64,000 nt of DNA from Darksidea phi (Eukaryota > Ascomycota > Dothideomycetes > Pleosporales > Lentitheciaceae), in NCBI GenBank assembly GCA_030770425.1, contig JASJFT010000175.1:1-64000 (forward strand). Reading direction: 5' to 3'. The notes beneath the pieces were generated by a model. That model was not told the DNA's origin. It made no database searches and saw only the letters and a program-made list of their open reading frames with translations. The position numbers were made by a program, and so were the translations under genes. Within the stretch, counting starts at the first letter, position 1, and each line of letters opens with the position of its first letter. Positions 32,949 to 43,229 of this stretch are shown here, one piece after another.

Positions 32949-35863
32949 GGCGTGCAACCCACAGAGGCCAGGTAAGCGCATAATGGCGGGAAGAGAACAG
33001 GCAATACAATGGGAAGGAACAAAGCCTTGCGTGTATGGCGTGCACGCCGTGTGTGACAAGCTCCCCAGCATATTGCGCATATAGAAGCGAAAAGAGGTGG
33101 AGGGCATCGGGAACCAGAGTAGTGTTCGGGGACAAGCAGAGCAGCAGAGCCATTATCCACTTCGGAATTTTATCCAGTGCGAGCCCCTTAGAGTGTATTA
33201 ACGATCCCGTCTGCGCAAAAATGGGCAGGTTGAATCCAAATTGGTGCATGAACTGGAAGTGTTGAGGGAAGTGGAGGTGCCAAGGGTGCATGCAAAGTCG
33301 CACAACATCCGTCTGAGCGATTATCGACAGACCTCTTTACCCTTTCATTGGCTGAATGGATGCCGATCCTAGCCTCATATGCCAACTTATTGACCTAGGT
33401 AGTATCAGCTCTAGGGCCGGCCCGATGACATGGGCCTGAGGTCGGTGAACAACCACGTAACCCTAGCGCATCGCCGGAAATGAGCTGTGCAAGCCTGAAG
33501 GCGGTTGAAGTGAGCTCTCACAGCTGTCAAAAATGCCAACATGCAGTAGATGTGAGAGTGTGTTCCGCGTGTCGTGTGTATCATAAAGCAGTGGACGTTC
33601 CTTGGCGAAATGGATGTGACGGGTGTGGACAAGTCTTTCATCCCGTGTGGCGTTGGGGTGTGACCTGTTTCCAAGCCCGGAGGCTGCAGGAAAGCGACGG
33701 CCTCGTGCAGTTGCGGATTGAAACCACGAGCCAGGTCGGTGGACAAATTATGCCAGATACCGATGCTGCTGAGATCCGTTAGATGCCGTCATGACGGGAC
33801 CTGACAGTGGACTCGATAGCTGAGATTCACAGTCAGTAGCTCTGAGTCAAAGAAAACGTGCACTCAATCGACGCGAGCGGGGAAAGTCTGAGAAGTCGCG
33901 TGGGATGATATGCATGATGCCGTAAATGGCATCTTAGCTGCTAGGGTGGATCCCTACGGAGCACGCACGGTACCATGGGCGGATTTGCACGGTCCTTGCG
34001 CGCACATCATCGACGTATCGACGAGTTCCGTTGATCAACAAATTTGGAGGAGTCAAGAAGTGGGTGGTGAATTGTGAGGGACTGTTGGGCTGCGCCTTCA
34101 CGGTTAGACCGTCGCTTAGTCTGCAGACCCCTCATTCGACCGGAAAGCTCCCGTGGCCGATCCTTTCCATCTCCGAAAGCATAGCATGGATCGGTACAGA
34201 TCATGGTCGTACGGAGGCTGGCACTGTACTCTCTCCGGGGCATTGCACTCTCATTCCGCACTGACAGCCTGTACGCGTGACCATCAAGGAACAGCTTCTT
34301 CGCAGTTTGGTGTAGAGGCCATTGGTGGGATCACTTCCGGGGACGCTTTTACGGACTGCAGCCGTCTCTCAGACCATACTTGCATACTGAGCCTTGGATG
34401 GCCTGCAAGTTCCAATTTCTTTTAGCTGCCGTGAGACGTTTGATCGATAATGAGCTAGAGAGCTGGTGCGATCCTAGCAACATATGCATCCATGTCCGTT
34501 TCGAACCATAGTCCATGACGAGTTGCGCGCTCCTCGGAGAGGCCAAGTTAGTGGTACCTCCGATCCACAACTTCTCGTCTTCCACATACTGTGGCGATCG
34601 ACTTTCGAATACGGCAGATGCACCAATAAGATGCGCTTGTAACCGCTTACCCGAAGAATTATAGACCAGTGGTTGAAGAGCAGCGCTTTTATGGCAAGTA
34701 CCACGCAGTCAATTATAAAAAATTCTTATCACAAGTCACAACAGCACACTCACCTTAGTCAAATGATCAAAGCTCAAGTATTCTATCTACCTGTCCCTTA
34801 TTCCGAAAGTTCCCCACCCATATTCGCTTTCTCTGACCGTCATCCCCACCGATCGACAGCAGTCGATTCCCAAAGGAAAGTCGCTTGCATATCAGCTACA
34901 TATCCCAGTTTAATCCCAGCTTAGCATGCCCAGAGACTTGGGTCCGGACCTAGCCCGCACCCGCGTGCTCCAACGTCACGTACGAATTCGAATTTTGCTT
35001 GACCTAGTCATTGGGACCATACAAGCTTTGCACAAGTCCAATCACCTCCCTGGCTCGAAGAGTTTTCTGGTCTACCAGCGTAATTGTGTGGTCGCGTCCA
35101 CCTTGCAAGCCACCGGGTAGTACAAAACCGAGTCAGGGAGGTGACTGGAAGTGGTTTCGACCAAGGTGATCGTTGACTAAACGAGACAGTACGACGATCG
35201 GTGAAGTCGTGATGTAGGAGCCATTTATCCGCGAATAGCAGAGCAGGACAAGGCTCGGACCATGCTTGCGTACGTACACCGATCAATAATCCGTGCATGT
35301 GAAGAGTGGGGGCGGAGGTGGCACAGGCTGCAGCATGCAAGGTTCAATATTTGAAAAAGAGGATAGTCTGAGCAGTCATGAGACTGTGAAGAGATGAGCC
35401 GAGATGAGACAGAGTTGTTGAGCGAAGCACTGGAACAAGAAAACCAGCGAAGACAAGTTAAGTAACTCCTGAGTGGTCATATTGACATATCATACATAAG
35501 TACACACATAGCCCTCGATGCCAAAACCTTCTCTAGCCAATCTATACCATAAATACATGATGCGATGCGTGAATACATGACAACCTTCCGAAATGCAAAA
35601 CACTAGTACCAAAATGAGCATCGTAATGCGTGACACGGGTATATGAACACGAAGGACAGCGCGGCGTTGCTTTTCGGATAGCGGAGCGACGGCTTGGTGT
35701 CGACGTATATCTTCGAAGGCGCCAAAAGGGCAGGTGTAGTGTCGCGCCCGTGGGGGGACGCCGTTCGGTGTCCAAGGAGCGTCGTGCAGTCGTTTCTAAT
35801 GCAGTGAGAAGGAAAAGCGCACATATCCCATGCAGGTACCGATACAAGAAATAGGCAAGATGC
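32949..35863. other. Gene-poor interval, no supported gene
   Basis: About 2.9 kb. Several short frames occur on both strands (for example 33480-33782, 34153-34425 plus; 35008-35340 minus) but none has a domain, a signal peptide or intron-consistent extension. Part near 35860 is 3' flank of the forkhead gene. Confidence 0.45.
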
Positions 35864-37537
35864 TCATACCGCATACTCGCTGTATGGTATGTCGAAGAAC
35901 TGCTGGCCGTTGGCCATGATCACCTCGTCGCCCCAGCCGCCTGTATCCTGCGAGTCAGGTGTCCGTGGCTCATCCGTAGTCGGTGTAGGTGAATTGACGA
36001 AGAGGGCATCGGTCGGGTTCAGTGGCAATTCAATGTACGCCGAGTCACCGCACACCGTGCTCTGCTGAGAGAATGGCGTCCCGGTATATGATCTGTTGTT
36101 GAAGAGATTCATATTGGGTTCTCCCAGCGGACTGCCAAAGCCCTCTCCCGTATAGTCCAGCTCAGTCTCCGAGCCACAACCGTAATATGACGGGTGCGGC
36201 GAGTACGTCATTTGGCTGTCGGTGGCGAACGGGCCGTCGTAGACCGTGGGCACTGATCGAGAAATATTGTAGGGGTCGCTTCTATATGCTTCGTTTGTGC
36301 GGTTGGTTCGTCGCATCCTCGCGGTCCGTCGTGCAGCTTGGCCACCTTTGGCGCCGGAGGCTTGCCGTTGGGGAAGAGGATGGTGGGATCGATGGACACG
36401 TTTGTTCGGTTGCTTGCTACGGTACCGAGTCGTCGACTTGACCCCGCCTTCTCGAATCGCTTCTTGGGTGAGTCGCCACATGAAGCCCTTCTTAGCATCC
36501 TCGCCAGGTAGATCGACTTTCTCGAATGCCTGAGTTTGGTTAGCAAAGGGTTCGAAGAGAAGGTACAAGGAACATACTCCATTCATCGAGAGATTGTGCC
36601 GAATGCTGTTCTGCCACCCTTTTTTCTCTTTGTCGGCAGCCTTTTCGGTGTTCTTCTCGAACCAATCATAGATCTCGCGCAAGATCATGGTATTTTGCGG
36701 CGCTTGTTTCAGTGCGCAAAATATCAGCTGAGCGTAGGGTTGTTCCTTGTCAACTAGGCCTTCTTCTCCTGTGGCTTCAATGTTGTGGTTGTGGAGAGGC
36801 ATGGGGGGATCGCCGCTTGGGGTGGAAGAACGGGTGACGTCCGAGTCGTACGGGGTGCTGTAGCCGGTATGTTCTTCCTGTTTGACGGCTATGCTGTAGT
36901 GGTCATAATCTTCTCTCATCTGTATGAGCTGACCGTTGATGCTCTGGTCCGAAAGATCCGTGGCTTCATGCGGTCTCTGAGGTTCAATCTGGTAGGCAGC
37001 GGGAGGGTACGAGTTCGGCATATTCATGGGCAGCCCCGTCAGATCCATCTGGTTTGCATAAGAGCGAGGGCAGCTCGAGCTGAGGGATGCGAAGTACCCG
37101 AGGTTGTGGTTGTCATGGCAAGGCAAGATGTTTTGGTCGAAATCATAGATGGCTGTAGGCTCTGCAGTGTATTGCAAAGGCAAATGGTAGCTGCTGCCAT
37201 CCTGACCGATGTGGTTGACGGGGAGATCGCTGTGCATCGCCCATTGCATTGCATTGGTGTCGGTCAGGTTCATGAAGTCGGCCAGTCGTTCTTTGGAAGG
37301 TGTGTGCTCGTGGAAGGAAGTGTCCATGGTAGAAGCCACCACAGACGCACCGGGGGAAACAGAAGGTAGAGGTACCTGGGGATGGAGTGGGACAGATGCA
37401 CAAAACTCGTCCTTGGAGGGGCGAACGGCGCTGACGCCTTCGGGCAGGTCCGCAGAAGGCGACCGATGGGGTGACTGGGGATGTGGCATGGCCTTGCTGT
37501 CTTCCCTTGATGGGCTCGGGTAGGCGGAGGAAGTCAT
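35864..37537 (-). CDS. Forkhead transcription factor
   Basis: Exons 37537-36578 and 36529-35864 give 541 aa. The winged-helix DNA-binding domain spans about residues 265-350: EQPYAQLIFCALKQAPQ, GWQNSIRHNLSMNG (recognition helix), then across the intron AFEKVD and KKGFMWRLT, and a basic RYRSKQPNKRVHRSHH tail. The intron (36577-36530, GTATGT, GCTAAC branch site, CTCAG) is only 48 nt, divisible by three and stop-free, so it looks like coding if left in. The start at 37537 (MTSSAYPSPSRED) was chosen because the frame upstream looks untranslated, though it is open to 37717. No FHA domain is visible, unlike yeast Fkh1/2; Hcm1/Sep1-like is possible. Acts in the nucleus by family. Confidence 0.85.
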   Translation of the reverse strand: MTSSAYPSPSREDSKAMPHPQSPHRSPSADLPEGVSAVRPSKDEFCASVPLHPQVPLPSVSPGASVVASTMDTSFHEHTPSKERLADFMNLTDTNAMQWAMHSDLPVNHIGQDGSSYHLPLQYTAEPTAIYDFDQNILPCHDNHNLGYFASLSSSCPRSYANQMDLTGLPMNMPNSYPPAAYQIEPQRPHEATDLSDQSINGQLIQMREDYDHYSIAVKQEEHTGYSTPYDSDVTRSSTPSGDPPMPLHNHNIEATGEEGLVDKEQPYAQLIFCALKQAPQNTMILREIYDWFEKNTEKAADKEKKGWQNSIRHNLSMNGVCSLYLLFEPFANQTQAFEKVDLPGEDAKKGFMWRLTQEAIREGGVKSTTRYRSKQPNKRVHRSHHPLPQRQASGAKGGQAARRTARMRRTNRTNEAYRSDPYNISRSVPTVYDGPFATDSQMTYSPHPSYYGCGSETELDYTGEGFGSPLGEPNMNLFNNRSYTGTPFSQQSTVCGDSAYIELPLNPTDALFVNSPTPTTDEPRTPDSQDTGGWGDEVIMANGQQFFDIPYSEYAV

Positions 37538-38903
37538 CGTATCGATAATCGATCTCTGGCCACGGACACTGCCAACGCTTCCTGTGGAACAAAAGCGGTG
37601 GTGGGATATGGATAAGCGGGTTGACTTTGAATGAAGTGAAGCGAGGACCAAGCCATTTGAGTACGCTCCCAGGCACTGACCTCCGGGGTATTGGATAGGA
37701 AAAGATCGCATTGTCACCCCAAGGCGGGAGCCCGCCCACCGGTTGCCAGCTCACATGCAGAGCTCATCTTCGCTGCAGCTGCAGATGTGGACATGCATAG
37801 GGACAAACAAACGGTATGTTAGGGCTAGCAGAAGGCGGATGCAGGATGTGTCACCGGGCGGAAACTCCTCAATACACTCGCTGCGGACAATGACGCTTCC
37901 CGGACCCGGCTAGTCCAAGCCCCATTGTACACCGTTGAACTCTGTAGGGGTGACCTGCTGTCCTACCACTACCGACCAACAGTTTCACGTTGTGATGGGG
38001 CGGGCTGGTCGCGTACGGGAGGCTGCATGCCCTTGCAACTGGAGAGTACCACCTAAACAACCTAGCCTTAGGTCGTTCGCTGTCTTTGGCCGTGTTCCAC
38101 GCATGTCTTCTGGAAGTGTAACCGACGAAGCCACATTCATCACGTCACAGAGGGAACGAACCAAGCTGTCAGATACTAGTCCACGCGAAAGCCCGTGACG
38201 AGCTATCACATAGCACTCAAAATTCAGTGTTGTGCCTGAGCAAGACGAATGACTGCTCATAAAATACACTTACCTCATATGCGAGACCATTATCTGACGG
38301 CGCAAGCTTCGATAAATGGCATCTTTCACGTGGACGCCTTGAAGGACGCGCATTGGGTGTTCTTCAGCCTCGCCCTTGTGGGTCAATCAGCATACAAACA
38401 ATTATGCTGCATACCAAAACGGGTGAAGAGAGCCTCACACCGGAGACATCTAAGCCGCAAAATTGCGTTACAGCCCGAGTGGTGGGGCGCACGCACGGTC
38501 GTGATGCGCTGCTGCCTCCATGCAGAGTGCATCGCCGGGAATCCAATAGGGCCCGCTCTCGACACCGCTATTGTTCCCATGATTTGCACGTGCCATCATT
38601 GAGAATGGGGCCTGGGAGCAATCTTGCTGGGGAATAATGCATTCATTCTTGATGGCATGGACTGAGAGGTTGATGACAGATTTCACCCGCTACTGGGCGC
38701 TGCGACACAAACACCATGAAAGTATCCCGCTGACCCAAGATGGGGGTAAGTTGCCATGACGCATGTTGCGATAGTTTATCTTACAGACGAACCAATTGAT
38801 GTGTTGTGGGGGTATCGCGAGGAACCAGCGAAAGGTGTCCTTGCGGTGAAACCCAAGGTGGCGGGGCGTGCGGATGCAATGCGGGGACGGGTTGGAGCAT
38901 ACT
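37538..38903. other. Intergenic, no supported gene
   Basis: About 1.37 kb upstream of the forkhead gene and downstream of Cactin. Only short overlapping frames without domain signal. Confidence 0.5.
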
Positions 38904-40687
38904 TCACTTCCGATAATAAATCTGCGGGTTGTGAGCCAGGAATGTTGGCGAGGTGAACGGTGGAACGGCAACATACCTTCTTGAACTGGAAGTGAAGTTG
39001 TAGAATTCCCTGGGTATAGTTAGTCTCCGAATAGATGGTAGATCCGTCGTTACAGTGTAATAATCCCGTCACTCAGGTACCCACAACGGCGCGAGGAAGC
39101 GAGCGCTTACCTTGTCAAAACTACTTTTGAATCCACGGTCTCGTTTCGCACTGTAGTCCCACTCTTTGTCAACAATTCGAAAGGCGATGTCCTCGTAGGG
39201 CGGGCCAGCTATGAACCGAATGAGGCAGGTGTCGTCTTCACCAGCTGGAGCAAAAGACTGCCCCCTCTTTCTGCCATTCTCGCGTTCAATCTTGTACGTC
39301 GGTGCTTTTGCTTTGTCGATAAGATCGGGGTAGAAAATATTGAATTTGTACCCCTGAACGACTTTGGGCGGTGGATTGTCATGATCGTAGTGCGTTTGGT
39401 TATACTTGTTCCACTCGTAGCCCATCTGTACACGGTTGAAGTACCGCGGTTTCCTCGGCTTGTATCTGCTTGCCCACTGCGGTTTTGCCGTTGCTATTTC
39501 TTCCTCGCCGGTGAAAATCTCCTCACCCTCCTCAACACCACGTGCAACTTCCCTTTCATACAGCGCCATGGTAGCCTTGGAGTAGTCTTCCTTCTCTACG
39601 GGAGCGAATCTTGAAGCGCTAGTGGAGCCAGGCTGGGCGGTTCTCGGTTTGCCGGTGGTGACCGAAACCTCTTGACCCTTATTCTGCATCGGAACGTAGC
39701 CCAGCTTGAGGATCTTCTGTCTTTCATTGACAATGTTGTCCAACCACTTTCTTCCGTCTATTTGCTCCAGCGATTTGTCGTCGGCGCGAAGTTTGAGCGC
39801 CGGTTCAGGATCCAAGGTAGGATCATATGTCAGTGCAACCGACGCACTCTGCTTTGGGTCTCGTGCGGCGTGCAGCATCTCTTGCACCTTGCTTTGTACA
39901 GAGAGCGCGGACTCCTCTTGTTGTTTCCGCAATGCCTGAAGCCGCTCGCTAATGATCTCTTGTGACACACAGCGTAGCTTCGCCTTGGCTTTCCACACGC
40001 GCAAGTTGCGCAGCAGCTGCTCCCAATAGTCGTAGTCGATTGGTTCATCCGAGTCCAGTTTCTTCTTGACCTGCGCCTCTAGGGTCTCAAGTTCCTCATA
40101 AGACTTTGGTCCGAGTAGACGGTCGATGTCTGCCGAGACGGAGCTAGTGCCGCGGGCTTCGGCCCTAGATTTGCGCCGGCGATCTTTGCATATTGCTTTC
40201 AGTGCCTAGTTTTATCAGTATGATTCCCAGAGCTGGTGGTGGCGCGACGTACATTCCAGTATTCCCGGTTGCTCCGATTCGTCTCCAATGTGAGGTAGTT
40301 GTCGATTTCCTTCTCAAGATCCGACAATTCGTCATCGCTGAGCCCCTCCAGAACACCCTCTGGATCCACAATTTCCAGCTCATGATCTTCGACTTCCTCA
40401 TCCAACAGGTTCTTCGTCTGGTCAATGAACCGGAGCGTGACGGCCAGCCAGTCAATGGGCTTCGCTCGACCGCCTTTCACACGCAGCGCCGCCTTCTTCT
40501 TTGCCTGCTGCAGCACAAACCGGTCTTCATCGGCTACCCAGGCTTCCTCCTGCGCATTCGCCGACCGTTTGGTAGGATTGTCGTGTCGCGAGCTGGCGGA
40601 GCGTTTCGCTGGGACTGTAGGCGCCGGACGCAGACGCTGGGGAGGCCGGTTGCTGCCCATCCGCCACGGTGGGTTTTGAGAAGACAT
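38904..40687 (-). CDS. Cactin (splicing-associated nuclear protein)
   Basis: Four exons: 40687-40253, 40205-39111, 39009-38977 (33 nt) and 38921-38904 (18 nt), giving 526 aa. The ATG at 40687 (MSSQNPPWRMG) is the first in frame. Acidic and charged middle region (DWLAVTLRFID, LSDLEKEIDNYL) fits the Cactin mid-domain. The hallmark C-terminal domain covers about 400-526: RVQMGYEWNKYNQTHYD, GYKFNIFYPDLIDK, CLIRFIAGPPYEDIAFRIVD and KEWDYSAKRDRGFKSSFDKG, then LQLHFQFKK-IYYRK supplied by the two tiny last exons. Cactin proteins associate with the spliceosome and are essential or nearly so in several eukaryotes (S. pombe Cay1). Shares a short promoter with the divergent XLF-like gene. Confidence 0.92.
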
Positions 40688-40962
40688 ATTCACTGCTGGT
40701 TCGTATCGCAAGCGTTGGCCGTCGTCCGTTGTGGGCGATAATTGAACATTCGAAGACTCGGACGACGCGAGGTAGGCTTGGCGAGCTGTGACGTAGCTGC
40801 CTAAAGCGACTAGCGCTACGCGTCTTACTCAGCTGCTGCCTTTCATTGCAAGCACGCCTCACACGCGTCTAAATCCTCGCATCTGCTCATTGAGATGCGC
40901 GTGAATCTGAGGATCTTCATGACACTGGCATAACATGAATCTGGTGTAGCTAGTCGTTCAAT
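40688..40962. promoter_or_regulatory. Shared divergent promoter of Cactin and the XLF-like gene
   Basis: Only 275 bp separate the two start codons. No TATA box stands out. Shared regulation is possible but inferred from spacing alone. Confidence 0.6.
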
Positions 40963-42697
40963 ATGTCGTGTTGGCGTGTCCTGGAACTATCAGACCAGCT
41001 CGGAGGCCAACCACCACAGCTCCTCATCAAGCCCCGCTTTAATCTAGATGCATACACCATCTACCTCACCGATCTCAGCAACATCTGGAGTGAAGAGTTA
41101 GACCTAGCTGGAATCGTGGGCCGTGCGTCGGAAGAGAAGTCTCCAATCGAAGTGAGCAAACAAGACACCGCCCAACTCGCCATTCTTCTCGAAAATGTGC
41201 AAAATTCTTTGGTCAGCAACGACAACACCAGCTGTCATATGACACGGGATGGGGCCGATGGTGTCATTCTTCACACCACCATCAGCCTACCAGAGCCCCT
41301 TGATACTTTGAGGTGGAAGTTTCACCTTGTCAAACGGCCTGCCGCGACGCTAAAGGACGAGCTCATCCTACCACTTCTCGTGTCTTCCCATATCCAACAC
41401 TCTCGTCTGAATGGCCTGATATCGACAATAGCCGAAAAAGACAGAACCATTACCCGACTAGTGGACCAGTACGAATCCAGTAATCTGGACCTGGCGGCAG
41501 CTTTCCCCAGCCTCACCAATTTGAAGTCGGGTAGAAGACTTGTAAAACGTGAGCAAGCAGCAAGGCACGTTCCCGGTCTTCAGGCTTTCGACGAAGACTC
41601 ATGGAAGAGAAATACCGCAGAATTGCACGATACCAATGTTTCTACCCTTGGCTTGTTCCAGGAAGCACTGTCGGAATGCACCCCCAAGGTTCCGCCGCGC
41701 TTGTTATCGGAGAATAAGAGCAACGAATGGTGGACAAAAATTAGCACCACCGTCAACATCACCAAGCCTGACTCAGGATCAAAGCCTAAGGCAAAAGCTA
41801 TAGAGTCGAAACCGCTCCCAAGGCCAATAGTAGCGGACTCTGAGACCGAGGAAGATGAAACAGAGGATGAGTTTGAGGTCCATGAAAACTTCAAGGTCAG
41901 TTCTCCATTACATGGAAATATCTGAATTTCATGCCAATTCCCCAGTGTAGTCAAGACCCACCGCGAAGCAGACGGCACATGCTTTGAAGCCCACTCCATT
42001 ACTACCCACAAAGCCTCCGGTTGCAGCTGATGGTGGCACGACAGATGAGGATGGGGACGATGATGACTTGGACGCACCACCAAAAAGCCAGAGTCAAACT
42101 CGCACACATCGGAAAGCACCACCAAGAACAGAATTGGCAACGCCGGAAGCTTCCACTCCACCAAAGGCAAGGACTCTTTCACCGTCAATAGCCTCTCCAC
42201 TGCCCAAGGAGATATCTCATCTTACTCAGAAACCCAAGAGCAAGGGCTTCCGGATTGGTGGAAAGGCAAAGATATCCGAGTCGCCCGCGCCATTATCAAA
42301 AGCAGCACAAGAGATGCCGAGCATGGACAAGAGTGAGGATGCTGCCTGTATTCCATCACGACCGAAAGCGGACTCAGAAGCACTAGCCGAGACGCAGACG
42401 GCGCGAAAACGGTTCAAAATCGGAGGGAAAGGAAAGGCGCCAGTGGAGAACAAGGATGCTGGGCGTACACGAAGTTCTCCACACAAAAGTCGGGATGTCT
42501 CTATTGCAGTGCGAAGACCTTCGATCGAGCCCAGCGCAGCCGTTTCTACAAGAGCGAAGAAAGAAGCTACACCAATAGAGGATGAGCGCGAGGAGACGGC
42601 AGAAGAGAGGGCTGAGCGCAAGAGACGTGAGCTGAAGCGGAAGAACGAGGAGGCGGCGAAGAAGCAGGCCCAGAGCAAGAAGAAGAAACGCTTCTAG
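40963..42697 (+). CDS. XLF/Nej1-like non-homologous end-joining factor
   Basis: Exons 40963-41895 and 41951-42697 (55-bp intron, GTCAGT..GTGTAG) give 559 aa. The first ~130 residues fit the XLF head domain (WRVLELSDQLGGQPPQLLIK, YTIYLTDLSNIWSEEL, LRWKFHL). A helical stalk follows at about 140-185 (SSHIQHSRLNGLISTIAEKD). The long C-terminal half is disordered with two FRIGGK/FKIGGKGK motifs and a strongly charged helix, ending in KKKKRF, which matches the XLF-type Ku-binding motif (basic run then aromatic). XLF works with DNA ligase IV and XRCC4/Lif1 in the nucleus. The protein is longer than human XLF, as is usual in filamentous fungi. Confidence 0.85.
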
Positions 42698-43229
42698 TCT
42701 ATAGAATGTCATTGGACTCTCCGAGAATTCATAATGAACTCACGCAGCCGGCGCGCGGCCGGCCATCTCGAATCGCGAAATGTAGCGAATTACTCGTGCT
42801 CGTTAACTGTTTGTTCATCAATCACCAGGCAAAGGCGGCCTACAGCTTGATGCTCGTAATATTCACCTTTTCACAGAGTAGGGGGAGCATGTGCACTTTT
42901 CAAGACTTCACTAGATTTTTTCCAGCACGAGAATCTGACTGGTCCCGAAATGATACTTCGCTAGTGAAGTAGTTGCTGCAATACCGGTGCCGATAACCTT
43001 CACTGTGCTGCGCGCTCTACACCGCCCGCCCGCCTTTCGCGCCTTCCTGCGATTTCTAACGCTTGCGTCACTACAAACAGAGGCGACTTCGTTCCGCAGC
43101 CTCTCACGCAGAGCGAGTCCCTCCCGCTTCATCCACACCTTCCACCGGCAGTCTTCTGCTCCTGCGTCCTCCACATCTCATCGTCGAGGCTTCCCTCTTG
43201 TGCGCCAGTCGTTGCTACATCCTTCCACT

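Noticed and set aside
36785..37369. 194-codon plus-strand frame opposite the forkhead gene
   Set aside because: Antisense to a clear coding region; composition mirrors its codons and no domain is present.
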